Source of the DNA: Rohdeia sp041398665
GTDB taxonomy: Bacteria; Planctomycetota; UBA1135; GCA-002686595
Length of the DNA: 64,000 bases
Direction: 5' to 3'
NCBI GenBank assembly: GCA_041398665.1
Contig: JAWKUH010000007.1
Location: 1-64,000, forward strand
Position numbers and translations under genes: made by a program
In this document: piece after piece, positions 54,528-63,145 of the stretch
Position numbering within the stretch: the stretch's first letter is position 1
Layout of the letters: the number at the start of each line of letters is the position of its first letter
Notes under the pieces: model-generated
Databases searched by the model: none
Told to the model about the DNA's origin: nothing
Seen by the model: the letters and a program-made list of their open reading frames with translations, nothing else

Positions 54528-56705
54528 TCAGCCGTCGACGAGCGTTCCGCTCGCGCCACTCGTCACGCGTCGTCCGCCGGGCCGGAGCTCGAACTCGGTG
54601 TCGGGCGGCAGGCCCTCGAAGACGAGCGCGCCGCTCTCCTCCAGCGTCGCCGTCCACCACCCGAAGGGCTCGTTCGCGAGCTCGACGGCGACGAGGTGCA
54701 CCGGCAGTTCGCCTTCGGGCAGGGGCGGATCGGAGACGCGGATCGCCGCACCGAGGTCCAGTTGCACGACGACTCTGCGGGTCCCGGCTGAGCCGAGGTC
54801 GACGCTCTCGCGCGCCGCGGCGTACGACCCTCCGGGCCCCGCTTCGGTCGACGCGCGAACGACGAGCGTCCCAGGCGCCGTCGGGCGCGCCCCACGAACG
54901 GCCGTCCGCCTCGGGTCGCGTCCGTCGAACCGGACGTCGATCGCGCGCGACTCGGAACCGTCGCGCGCGACGAGCCAGGCCCACACTCCGACGTTCGGCA
55001 GGTCGAGTTCGGGCGGCACGTCGAACTCGATCGTGGCCTGGACCCGGCGCTCGACCTCGAACGTCGAGTTCGACGCGATCGTGACCGGTGACCTCGACGG
55101 TGGCGCTCGTCTTCGGGCGCACGAGTCCGGTAGCCCACGATCGATCGGTCCGCCCACCCCAGCCGAACACCGTGACTTCGTAGGTGTCGGGTTCGAGTCC
55201 GTCGACGACGAACTCGCGTTCGAGGGGACGAGCTCGATCGGCTCGTTGACGATCCAGGTGCCGTCGGCACGCGGCGGACGTTGGAGCCACACGGTGCACA
55301 GTCCCGCTCTCGAGCAGCGGCGGCGGCGAACCGCCGCGGCTCGACGACCACGACGTGTGGGACGATCGTGAGCGAACAGCCGCTCGACGAAGCGATCGCG
55401 TCCCGAGGTCGAACTCGTCGCCGTCCTCGAGCGCGAACTCGCGATCGACGACGACCGTCCGAGGTCGTGGTCGCGCAGTCGCGCGGAGAAGCGGTAGGCG
55501 CCGGGAGTAGAGGTCCTCGAAGCGGAAGAGCGTGTCCTTCCTCGTCGCGCTCACACCCGAAGGTGCGAAACCGCCGCCGAGCACGCGCTCGAGCGCGAGG
55601 CGTTCGACGGTGACGTCGATCGGCAGCGTCCCGAAGACGCGCGCTCGCGGTCCGGGATGCACGGCGACGACGGCGCCCCCGGCGCGGAGATCGAGCGGCG
55701 CGGAGATCCGGCCGTCGCGGTCCCGGTGGTTCGAAACGACGCGGACGTCGGGCGACGCGGCCTCGGGCTCGACGCGCAGCGGAGTGTCGCGACGACACGA
55801 TCGCGCGCATCACGGTGTCGACGGGCACGCCCGCGGCGACGCACCCCGACGGTCCGGCCGCGACGAAGCGTCGGACCGAGCCGGCGGCCGCGTGGAACGG
55901 GGCGTTGGCGGCGACGACGAGCGGGAGGAGCGGCGAGGAGCGCGCGCTGTCGATGCGCCACGCGACGGTGTGGTCGTCGACGTCGGGTCGCACGAGGTAC
56001 TCGAGGTCGGTCGACGAACTGGAGGATGCGCGCGTGGACGGGGTCGACGATCGTCCGGCCCGTCTCGGGGAGCTCCGCGACGAGCGAGTCGGGGACCAAC
56101 AGCACCTCGACCTCGTCGCCGTTCCGCGCGTCGAGCTCGCGATCGACCTCGACGCGCACGTCGGCCGCCGCGACCACCGGGATGCCGACGGTCGAGCCCG
56201 CCGCGCGCGCCCGCGCCACCTCGCCCGCGTCGATCCACCGCACGACGTGCGCGTCGCACGCGATGCGCACGAGACCGCCCTCGACGAGTTTCGACGCGTC
56301 GCCCGCTTCGTCGAGCCGAGCGCGGACGCGCTCGCCCTTCGCGAGCACGACGACGACGTCACCGTCGCGCAGCAGCTCCTTCGAGTCCGCGTCGACGGGC
56401 CGCAACACGTCCGCCCAGGAAGGGCCGTCGAAGTGTGGGCGGGGCGCCGGCACCGGGCGCGCCTGCGGAGCGTCGGGGACGACGGAGCGCTCGAACGCGA
56501 CGCGCGCGAGTTCGGGCTCGTCCGGCGCCTGCGAGTCGCGCGGCGCACCGACGTCCGGCTCGAGCCGTGCGGCCTCGACGGCGGGCTCCGTCGGCTGCTT
56601 CGGTCGCGGCTCCGACACGGGCCGGAACGCGACGTAGGCGAACAGGCCGACGACGGCGAGGAACCCGCCGGCGGCGAGGACGAGGGCACGGGTGTCGCGA
56701 TGCAA
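54528..56705 (-). CDS. Tandem paralog H (membrane-anchored, first gene of the array), multiply frameshifted
   Basis: A TTG at 56705, with GGAGAG about 9 nt ahead, starts HRDTRALVLAAGGFLAVVG (transmembrane). The frame is clean to about 56010 and shows SWADVLRPVDADSKELLRDG and GLVRIACDAHVVRWIDAGEV. Then coding sequence moves through other frames: DLEYLVRPDVDDHTVAWRID, later RVFGTLPIDVTVERLALERV and FALEDGDEFDLGTR. It returns to a clean frame from about 55085 to the stop (ATIEFDVPPELDLPNVGVWA to RRVTSGASGTLVDG). At least five indels lie between 55085 and 56010. Corrected length about 725. Either poor consensus or a decaying copy. Function unknown. Confidence 0.72.
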
Positions 56706-56808
56706 GGCGGCGCTCTCCGTCGACGAGGCTAGCAGCAGGGTCGTGTTCGCGGGTACACGACGCGAGCCGGACGACGGCGGAACCTCGCAGCGGGGTATCC
56801 TCGTGCCG

Positions 56809-59280
56809 ATGCGACCCGGCACGCGGAGTGTCGCGCTCGCGATCGCGACGCTCGCAGCGGCCGCGTGCTCGAACGGCGAGGAGAGTGGGAGCGTCGTCCT
56901 CGACCTCGCGCACCGCGCCCCCGATCGTTCGGCCTCGCAGCCCGGCGTCGTCGAGGCGCGGGCCGACCGCGGACTCGCTCCGCTCGACCGGGAGGGCTGG
57001 GACCGGTTCGCCGAGACGGTCGGCGGACGAACGGCGGTGTGGACCGCGGCGAGGCACGTCGTGCTCGCGCTCCCGTCGGTGCGCGCGAACGACCGCACGA
57101 TCGAGCTCGAGGTCGTGGGACGAGCGCCCGACGCGCCGGTCGCCGTGACGGCGAGCCTCGGTGGTCGGACGCTCGGCGAAGCGATCGTCGACGCGGTGCC
57201 CTGCACGCTCGAGTTCCCTGCGCCGCGCGAGCTGTGGCACGGCGGCTCCCTCGAACTCACGCTCGAGATCGGCGCCACGGTGTTCGTCGATCGTCCGCCG
57301 CGCGACGGCGGGCGCGCGGACCGCGGCATCGCCGTCGCGCGCGTGGCGTACGCCGGCGTCGAGGTCGTCGAGGTCGACGCGCAGGGTCTGCGACTCGACC
57401 CGGGTGCGACGGTCGTGCACGCCGTCGAGGGCACGGGCGCGATCGCTCTCCACGGGCGCGCGTCGGCGCCGTGCTCGGGTGCGCTCGTCGTCGAGCCCGT
57501 GCGGCTCGACGCGGCGAGCGGTGCGTTCGAACCGGCGGGCGACCCGGTCGAGGTGCGCGTGCGCGCGGGTGCCGAGACCGGGATCGACGTCGGTCTCGAC
57601 GCCGACGGTCCGGGGCCGCACGGCGTGCGACTCGCATGGCGACCCGACGGCGAGCGGACCGACGCGGTGCGGATCGACGAACTCGTCGCGGAGCGTTCGA
57701 AGGAGCGCGCGTCGCCGCCGATCGTGTTCGTCTCGATCGACACGCTCGCGGCGAACGACCTCCGGCTCTACGGGTACGACCGCGACACGTCGACGCGGCT
57801 CGAGGAGCTCGCGCGCGACGGCGTCGTCTTCACGGACTGCCGCGCGAACGCGCCGTGGACCGTGCCGAGCTACCTCGCGCAGTTCACCGGTCTCCTGCCC
57901 CCCTGCCACCGCGTCGAGGCCGACGCCCAGAACGCGCTCAAGGCCTGGGACCAGCGCATTCTCTCGCGTGCGCGATGGTCGCTCGCCGAGCTGTTGCGCG
58001 CTTCGGGGCTCACCACGGTCGCCGTCGTCGACAACCCCTGGTTGCGCAACGTGCGCGGCTTCGAGCGCGGCTTCGACGGGTTCGACGGCGAACCGGCGTC
58101 GCGACCGCCGACCGACCGCGACGGCGGGGCGCGACTCGTGTTCGCGAAGGCACTCCAGCGGCTCGACGCACACCCCGACGAGACGCCGTTCCTGTTCCTC
58201 CAGGTCGTCGACGTCCACGGACCGTACCTCCCGGGCCCGGGCTTCCGGGGCAGGTACGGCAGCGAGGAGGAGTGTGCGGACGACCGGATCTTCCCCGTCG
58301 TGCAGGACGCGGTGACGGTGGCGCACGCGGTCGCGCGCTACGTCGCGGGCTCGCTCGGCGAGGCGTTCGCACACGCGGCCGAGGTCTCGGGGCGCCGACT
58401 CGTCGCGACCTACGACGAGGGCGTGTTCGAGGTCGACTCCGTGCTCGGCGAGTTCCTCGACGGACTGCGCGAGCGCGGCCTCTACGACGACGCGCTGATC
58501 GTCGTGTCCGCCGACCACGGCGAGTCGCTGCTCGCCGACGACTTCCTGTTCTCGCACGCCTTCCCGACGGAGCAGGTGCTGCGCGTCCCGCTCGTCGTGA
58601 AGCTGCCGCACTCGCGGAACGCCGGCCGGGTCGTCGACGAGCCGGTGCAGCTCGTCGACCTCTACTCCACCCTCGCGGAGCTCGCCGGCGTCGACACGAC
58701 GGACCGCGGGTTGCACGGGATCTCGCTCGTGCCGTGGCTCGAGGACGAGCCGCCCGCCCTGCGCGAGCGTCCGATCACCGCCTTCGACGGCGCGTTCGAC
58801 ACGCGCTCGATCGTGCTCGGCGGTTGGAAGCTCGTCGTGCAGGACCTCGCGCGGACCACGCCCGCCGCGATGCTGAGCCAGGAGTCGGCGCGCGACGCGT
58901 GGCGCCGCTTCGACGAGCGCGTGCGCCTCCTCGACCAGGACCCTGACCTCGCGCCGGAGCGAGCGGCGCGCGCCTGGGCCGTCGACGCTCCGCCGCTCCT
59001 CGAGAGGTACCCGTTCGCCTTCGAGGCGATCGAGAGCCTGCGCGCCTTCGCGGAGACGGGGCCGCAGCTCGTGCGGCTGTTCGACCTCGCGTCGGATCCG
59101 CACGAGCGCGTCGACGTGGCGGCGTCGAACCCGAACGTGGCGCGCATGCTCGAGGAACGGCTCGAGGAGATCCGCGCGTCGTGCCGGGCGCTCCGCCCGC
59201 GACACGTGCGCGGCGAGGAACGCGCGTCGGCCGAGGACGCGGACCTGCTCCGCCAGCTCGGCTACGTCGGCGAGGAGTGA
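56809..59280 (+). CDS. Sulfatase-fold lipoprotein lacking the formylglycine cysteine
   Basis: 823 residues from the ATG at 56809, divergent from the paralog array (103 bp). The lipoprotein signal is VALAIATLAAAAC. Residues about 30-290 are beta-rich and unrecognised. The alkaline-phosphatase-superfamily domain follows: IVFVSIDTLAANDLRLYGYD, ANAPWTVPSYLAQFTG, VVDVHGPYLPGPG, VSADHGESLLADDF, LVDLYSTLAELAGV. At the nucleophile position the motif is N-A-P-W-T351-V-P-S, so there is no Cys for formylglycine; Thr or Ser would have to serve, as in phosphodiesterase or phosphotransferase members. It ends with the usual LLRQLGYVGE. Sulfatase activity is therefore doubtful. Confidence 0.88.
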   Translation: MRPGTRSVALAIATLAAAACSNGEESGSVVLDLAHRAPDRSASQPGVVEARADRGLAPLDREGWDRFAETVGGRTAVWTAARHVVLALPSVRANDRTIELEVVGRAPDAPVAVTASLGGRTLGEAIVDAVPCTLEFPAPRELWHGGSLELTLEIGATVFVDRPPRDGGRADRGIAVARVAYAGVEVVEVDAQGLRLDPGATVVHAVEGTGAIALHGRASAPCSGALVVEPVRLDAASGAFEPAGDPVEVRVRAGAETGIDVGLDADGPGPHGVRLAWRPDGERTDAVRIDELVAERSKERASPPIVFVSIDTLAANDLRLYGYDRDTSTRLEELARDGVVFTDCRANAPWTVPSYLAQFTGLLPPCHRVEADAQNALKAWDQRILSRARWSLAELLRASGLTTVAVVDNPWLRNVRGFERGFDGFDGEPASRPPTDRDGGARLVFAKALQRLDAHPDETPFLFLQVVDVHGPYLPGPGFRGRYGSEEECADDRIFPVVQDAVTVAHAVARYVAGSLGEAFAHAAEVSGRRLVATYDEGVFEVDSVLGEFLDGLRERGLYDDALIVVSADHGESLLADDFLFSHAFPTEQVLRVPLVVKLPHSRNAGRVVDEPVQLVDLYSTLAELAGVDTTDRGLHGISLVPWLEDEPPALRERPITAFDGAFDTRSIVLGGWKLVVQDLARTTPAAMLSQESARDAWRRFDERVRLLDQDPDLAPERAARAWAVDAPPLLERYPFAFEAIESLRAFAETGPQLVRLFDLASDPHERVDVAASNPNVARMLEERLEEIRASCRALRPRHVRGEERASAEDADLLRQLGYVGEE

Positions 59281-59299
59281 CGCCGCGCGGCGCGCGTCG

Positions 59300-60157
59300 T
59301 CAGTGCGTGCCGAGCGGCAGGATCTCGATGCGTTCGAACTCGATCGGCGCACTCTCCGACTGGATCGAGATCGTGCCGCTCGAGAGCAGGAGGTCGGCAC
59401 CGTTCGCGAGGAGGCGCGCGGCGTCGGGATCGTCCGGGTCGAGCTGCGGCTGTTCGTAGCGGAGCACGTCGCGTCCGCCGAGACGGTGCACGATCTCGCG
59501 CGAGCCGTGCACGACGACCTCGATCTCGACCCACTCGTCGTCGCGGTACGTTTCCGAGTTCGACGAGATGCAGTGGCGCCGGTCGAGCTCCCCGTCCATC
59601 ACGACGTTCGTCCCGGGCGTGCAGACGTTGCCGTTCGTGCGCTCGCCCTCGGCCGCACCGCCGAGGAGCTGCACCTCGATCGAGACCGGGAAGGACTGGT
59701 CGAGCCGCATCGTCGACGGGTCCTGTCCGTGGATCATCAGGCCGTTGTTGCGCCACGCCCAACCCGGTCCGCCCGGCACCTGTTCGCCGACGAAGCGGTA
59801 CTTCGCGCGCAAGACGTAGTTCGAGAACGGGACGACGTGGAAGAGGTGCCCGAAGCGGTCGCCCCAGTCCACGTAGCGGTCGTAGCGCACGCACAGCTTC
59901 CCGTCCTCGACGCGGAACGTGTCGAGCACGTTCTCGCCGAGCGGATGGCCCTGGATCTTCGGGACCCAGCCGTCGAGCGTGCGGCCGTCGAAGAGCTGGA
60001 TCCACTCGGCGTCGGCGGGGATCTCGTACTCGCTCGAGGGCGCGGTCGCCGCGTCCGTCCGTGCGGGCGCTGAGGTGTCGGCGTCGACGGTCGCACGGCA
60101 CTGGGCGAGCACGGGCAGCACGAGGAGGACGGCGAGGCGGCGAAGTCGTACGGACAT
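59300..60157 (-). CDS. DUF1080 (3-keto-disaccharide hydrolase-type) lipoprotein
   Basis: 285 residues from the ATG at 60157 with lipoprotein signal LAVLLVLPVLAQC. The DUF1080 jelly roll is marked by EWIQLFDGRTLDGWVPKIQG, FSNYVLRAKYRFVGEQ, AWRNNGLMIHGQ, FPVSIEVQLLGG, EWVEIEVVVHGSREIVHRL and the end IEFERIEILPL. DUF1080 proteins are abundant in planctomycetes, are exported, and some hydrolyse 3-keto-glucosides or bind glycans. It converges on the sulfatase-fold gene with a 19-bp gap and is followed on the same strand by nothing closely coupled. Confidence 0.92.
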   Translation of the reverse strand: MSVRLRRLAVLLVLPVLAQCRATVDADTSAPARTDAATAPSSEYEIPADAEWIQLFDGRTLDGWVPKIQGHPLGENVLDTFRVEDGKLCVRYDRYVDWGDRFGHLFHVVPFSNYVLRAKYRFVGEQVPGGPGWAWRNNGLMIHGQDPSTMRLDQSFPVSIEVQLLGGAAEGERTNGNVCTPGTNVVMDGELDRRHCISSNSETYRDDEWVEIEVVVHGSREIVHRLGGRDVLRYEQPQLDPDDPDAARLLANGADLLLSSGTISIQSESAPIEFERIEILPLGTH

Positions 60158-60172
60158 GGTGGTCGTTCCCGG

Positions 60173-60997
60173 TCAGAGTCGGTGGCCGCAGCGGCGGCAG
60201 AAGACGGCGTCGAAATCGTGTCGCCCGGCACCGCAGCTCGGGCACGCTTGCGTCGAGACGGGTGCCGCGGCGCCGCGCGCGATCTCGGCGGTGACGATAC
60301 CCGTCGGTACGGCGATGATGCCGTAGCCGAGTATCATGATGACGGCGGCGATCGCGCGCCCGAGTTCGGTCTGCGGCGAGATGTCGCCGTAGCCGACCGT
60401 CGTCATGGTGACGATCGCCCAGTAGACGCCGACGGGGATGCTCGTGAAGCCGTTCTCGCGGCCCTCGACGAGGAACATCAGCGCGCCGAACACGACGACG
60501 AGCGTCGCGACCGCGAACAGGAAGACCGAGATCTTGCGCCGGCTCGCGTAGAGCGCGCGGCCCAGCGACTCCGACTCGCTGACGTACTGCGCGAGCTTGA
60601 GCACCCGGAACACGCGCAGGATGCGGAGTGCGCGGATGACGATCAGCGCCTGCGCGTTCGGCACGACGAACGCCAGGTACGTCGGCAGGATCGCGAGAAG
60701 GTCGACGACGCCGAAGAAGCTCCGCGCGTAGGCCGAGGGCTTCCGCACGCACGCGAGGCGCACGAGGTACTCCGCCGTGAAGAGCAGCGTGAAGGTCCAC
60801 TCGGCCGCGCGCAACGCGGCGCCGTGGCGCCGCTCGACATCGGCGACGCTCTCGAGCATCACCGCCACGACGCTCGCGACGATGGCGAGGATCAGGACGA
60901 CGTCGAACGCCTTGCCGAGCGGGGTGTCCGCCTCGAAGACGATCTCGTGCAGCTTCGCCCGCCGGCCGGAGAGGCCCTTGCCGTCGAGTCCGTCCAT
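60173..60997 (-). CDS. Voltage-gated potassium-type ion channel with C-terminal zinc ribbon
   Basis: 274 residues from the ATG at 60997. Ion-transport domain with six transmembrane helices: S1 FDVVLILAIVASVVAVMLES, an S4 voltage sensor with regularly spaced arginines (VIRALRILRVFRVLKLAQ), the pore helix and filter TMTTVGYGD (near residue 200), and S6 IAAVIMILGYGIIAVPTGIV. The filter predicts K+ selectivity. The last 25 residues carry ACPSCG and FCRRCG, two Cys pairs of a zinc ribbon, in the cytoplasm after S6. A ribbon there is not usual in small KvAP/Kch-like channels and may regulate assembly or gating. Confidence 0.92.
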   Translation of the reverse strand: MDGLDGKGLSGRRAKLHEIVFEADTPLGKAFDVVLILAIVASVVAVMLESVADVERRHGAALRAAEWTFTLLFTAEYLVRLACVRKPSAYARSFFGVVDLLAILPTYLAFVVPNAQALIVIRALRILRVFRVLKLAQYVSESESLGRALYASRRKISVFLFAVATLVVVFGALMFLVEGRENGFTSIPVGVYWAIVTMTTVGYGDISPQTELGRAIAAVIMILGYGIIAVPTGIVTAEIARGAAAPVSTQACPSCGAGRHDFDAVFCRRCGHRL

Positions 60998-61037
60998 CGC
61001 GGACGAGGATAGCGAGCGTCGGCGTCCGCCCGCGCGA

Positions 61038-61775
61038 TCACGCCGCGGTCGTCGCGCGACCGAGTCGCTTGCCGACGTACCAGGCGAGTCCGCTCGCGGT
61101 GTAGAGCGCGCCGAGCACGAGCAGCGCGTGCGACGGAGCCTCGAGCTCGAGCCACGCTCCCGCGACCGCACCGACGAGGAAGGCGACGACGATCGCGCAC
61201 TGGCCGAGCACCTTCCACGGCTCGACGGCGTGACCGCGGGCGCGCATGCCGACGAGCTGACCGACGTCGGTGAGGATGCCGGTGACGTGCGTGGTGCGCA
61301 GCACGAGGCCGCGGTAGCGCGACGCGAGCGCGTTCTGGAACCCGCAGCCGACCGCGACGAGGAACGACGCGGCGGCCGTCGACTCCGGCTCGACCGCCCA
61401 GGCCGCCGCGACGAGGAGACCGATGGCGACGATCGAGCGTCCGTACGGCCGCTGCAACGACAGCATCGGGTCGCCGTTGACGAAGCCGGCGAGCGCGGCG
61501 CCGCCGACGAAGCCGAGCAGCGAGAGCGAGAGCGCGGCGACCTCGCGCGACCCGACTCCCGAGGTCGTCACCGCCTGCATCCCGAGTCGCGCGAGGTCGC
61601 CGGTGAGGTGGCTCACCGACACGCCGGTGCGCGCGAGGAAGTGCGTGTTGACCGCGGCCGCGAGCAGCGCGAGCCAGCAGCCGCCGACGAGGACGAGCGA
61701 GGGGCTCCAGCGCGACGCGAAGTTCCGGTGCGTCGCCGTCCCGTCGTGCGCACCCGCTCCCGAACTCGATGTCAC
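61038..61775 (-). CDS. DUF1275 (YoaK) family membrane protein
   Basis: 245 residues from the ATG at 61775. Six or seven hydrophobic helices, with the family opening GGCWLALLAAAVNTHFLARTG and VSHLTGDLARLGMQ, the central FQNALASRYRGLVLRTTHVT and GILTDVGQLVG. DUF1275 proteins are widespread inner-membrane proteins of unknown transport function. It stands alone; the channel gene lies 40 bp downstream on the same strand. Confidence 0.92.
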   Translation of the reverse strand: MTSSSGAGAHDGTATHRNFASRWSPSLVLVGGCWLALLAAAVNTHFLARTGVSVSHLTGDLARLGMQAVTTSGVGSREVAALSLSLLGFVGGAALAGFVNGDPMLSLQRPYGRSIVAIGLLVAAAWAVEPESTAAASFLVAVGCGFQNALASRYRGLVLRTTHVTGILTDVGQLVGMRARGHAVEPWKVLGQCAIVVAFLVGAVAGAWLELEAPSHALLVLGALYTASGLAWYVGKRLGRATTAA

Positions 61776-61960
61776 GCGCCGCGCTCCTCCGACGTCCCGT
61801 GCGGGACGCCGCGTCGGTCGGGCCCCCCGACCGGGACGCGCGCCCCCTGGCGGGGAACCGTCGCGACGAGTCTAGTAGCCGCAGCGTCCGCGCGTCCCGT
61901 CGAAGCGTCGCGCCGCCGCGAGCTTCCCCCGCACGACCGACGAACCGGTCGACCCGCACC

Positions 61961-62503
61961 ATGATCCGAACGAGCCGCCTCCACGTCGTCGCCGCCGCGT
62001 CGCTCCTCGCGCTGTTCACGTCCACCGCGGTCGTCGTCCGAGCCGACCAGGAGCGCGGGGCGCCGACCGTCGAGGCCGCGGCGCCGACGCTCGACGACCT
62101 CGCGTTCATGGCGGGGCACTGGCGCCAGGAGACGGAGCGCTCGGCGACGGAGGAGCTGTGGACGCCGGCGCGGGGCGGACTGATGCTCGGGCTCGCGCGG
62201 ACGGTCTCGCGTCCGAAGCCTCGCGCCGACGGTGAGCCGCGACCGGAGCACGCCTCGTTCGAGTTCCTCCGGGTCGAGCAGCGCGCGGACGGCGTGGTCT
62301 ACGTCGCGCAGCCCGGCGGTGCGCCGCCCGTCGACTTCCGTCTGGTCGAGGCGGACGCGACGCACGCCGTGTTCACCAACCCGGAGCACGACTTCCCGAA
62401 GCGCATCGAGTACCGCCTCGCCGACGGCGTGCTCACGGCGTCGGCGACGGCCGAGGGCCGCGGTCCGTCGTGGCGCTTCGCGCGCGTCGGCGACGTCCGC
62501 TGA
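61961..62503 (+). CDS. Secreted DUF6265-like protein
   Basis: 180 residues from the ATG at 61961, with a signal peptide (HVVAAASLLALFTSTAVVVRA). The mature domain follows a recognisable pattern: LDDLAFMAGHWRQETERSAT, EELWTPARGGLMLGLARTVS, FEFLRVEQRADGVVYVAQPG, then VFTNPEHDFPKRIEYRLADG, in which EHDFP is the family hallmark. The fold is probably a lipocalin-like barrel. Function unknown. It converges on the small GlsB-like gene, with a 3-bp gap between the stops. Confidence 0.88.
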   Translation: MIRTSRLHVVAAASLLALFTSTAVVVRADQERGAPTVEAAAPTLDDLAFMAGHWRQETERSATEELWTPARGGLMLGLARTVSRPKPRADGEPRPEHASFEFLRVEQRADGVVYVAQPGGAPPVDFRLVEADATHAVFTNPEHDFPKRIEYRLADGVLTASATAEGRGPSWRFARVGDVR

Positions 62504-62506
62504 GCG

Positions 62507-62782
62507 TCAGGCGCGCTTGCCCGCCACCATCGCGATCACGGCGACGAAGAGCGTCGACCCGATGATCGTCCAGATGATCGGGAACGGCTGGCCGCCGACG
62601 TCGACGACGAAGAACTCGGGCAGTCCGAGCGTGCCCGCCATCCAGCGGCCGAAGATCGCGCCGATGAAGCCGACGGCGATCGACACGATGCAGCCGCTCT
62701 TCGAACGCCCGGCGATGGCCTGACCGACCGAGCCGCAGATGCCGGCGACGACGAGCAGGACGAGGAACTCGAGCAAGGTCAT
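62507..62782 (-). CDS. GlsB/YeaQ/YmgE family small membrane protein
   Basis: 91 residues from the ATG at 62782. Three hydrophobic helices with the glycine-rich family pattern: LLVVAGICGSVGQAIAG, IVSIAVGFIGAIFGRWMAG and IWTIIGSTLFVAVIAMVAG. Members are often called transglycosylase-associated or stress-induced proteins; no activity is established. Upstream lies the R2 repeat array. Confidence 0.9.
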   Translation of the reverse strand: MTLLEFLVLLVVAGICGSVGQAIAGRSKSGCIVSIAVGFIGAIFGRWMAGTLGLPEFFVVDVGGQPFPIIWTIIGSTLFVAVIAMVAGKRA

Positions 62783-62898
62783 CGCCGCATCCTAGGGGCC
62801 CGGGCGGGAACCCGTGCCCGGCGACCCCGGTCTCCGCCCCGCAGGGCCCGACCCTCCTGCGCCCGCGAGGACCCGCGCCCCGGTCGCCGAACAGCCCT

Positions 62899-63144
62899 GG
62901 GGCGCCCCGAGCGTGGTTTCCGCATTCTCGGCCGGTCGAACGAACCTGGTTCGATTGGTCCTGGACCGAACGAACCAGGTTCAGTTGGTCGAGTTGGCCA
63001 GCCGAGCCGCCCCCGAGGCGCCCTGAGCGCGGTTTCCGCACCCTCGACCGGCCGAACGAACCTGGTTCGGTTGGTCCTGGACCGAACGAACCAGGTTCGG
63101 TTGGTCTTGGTCCTGGACCGAACGAACCAGGTTCGGTTGGTCGG
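62899..63144. repeat. R2 palindrome array (tandem duplication)
   Basis: Five copies of the palindrome CGAACCWGGTTCG: 62941-62953 (T centre), 62971-62983 (A centre, last base changed), 63057-63069 (T), 63087-63099 (A), 63123-63135 (A). Copies 1-2 and 3-4 belong to a direct repeat of about 116 bp that also includes the preceding GCGCCC...GGTTTCCGCA sequence (62899 and 63014); copy 5 is a further 36-bp duplication. The array fills most of the 363-bp gap 62783-63145 between two leftward genes. The rest of the gap (62783-62898) is GC-rich without a visible gene. Confidence 0.8.
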
Positions 63145-63145
63145 G

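Noticed and set aside
62899..63144. CRISPR array
   Set aside because: The units are palindromes in a duplicated block, with no unique spacers of constant length and no cas genes.
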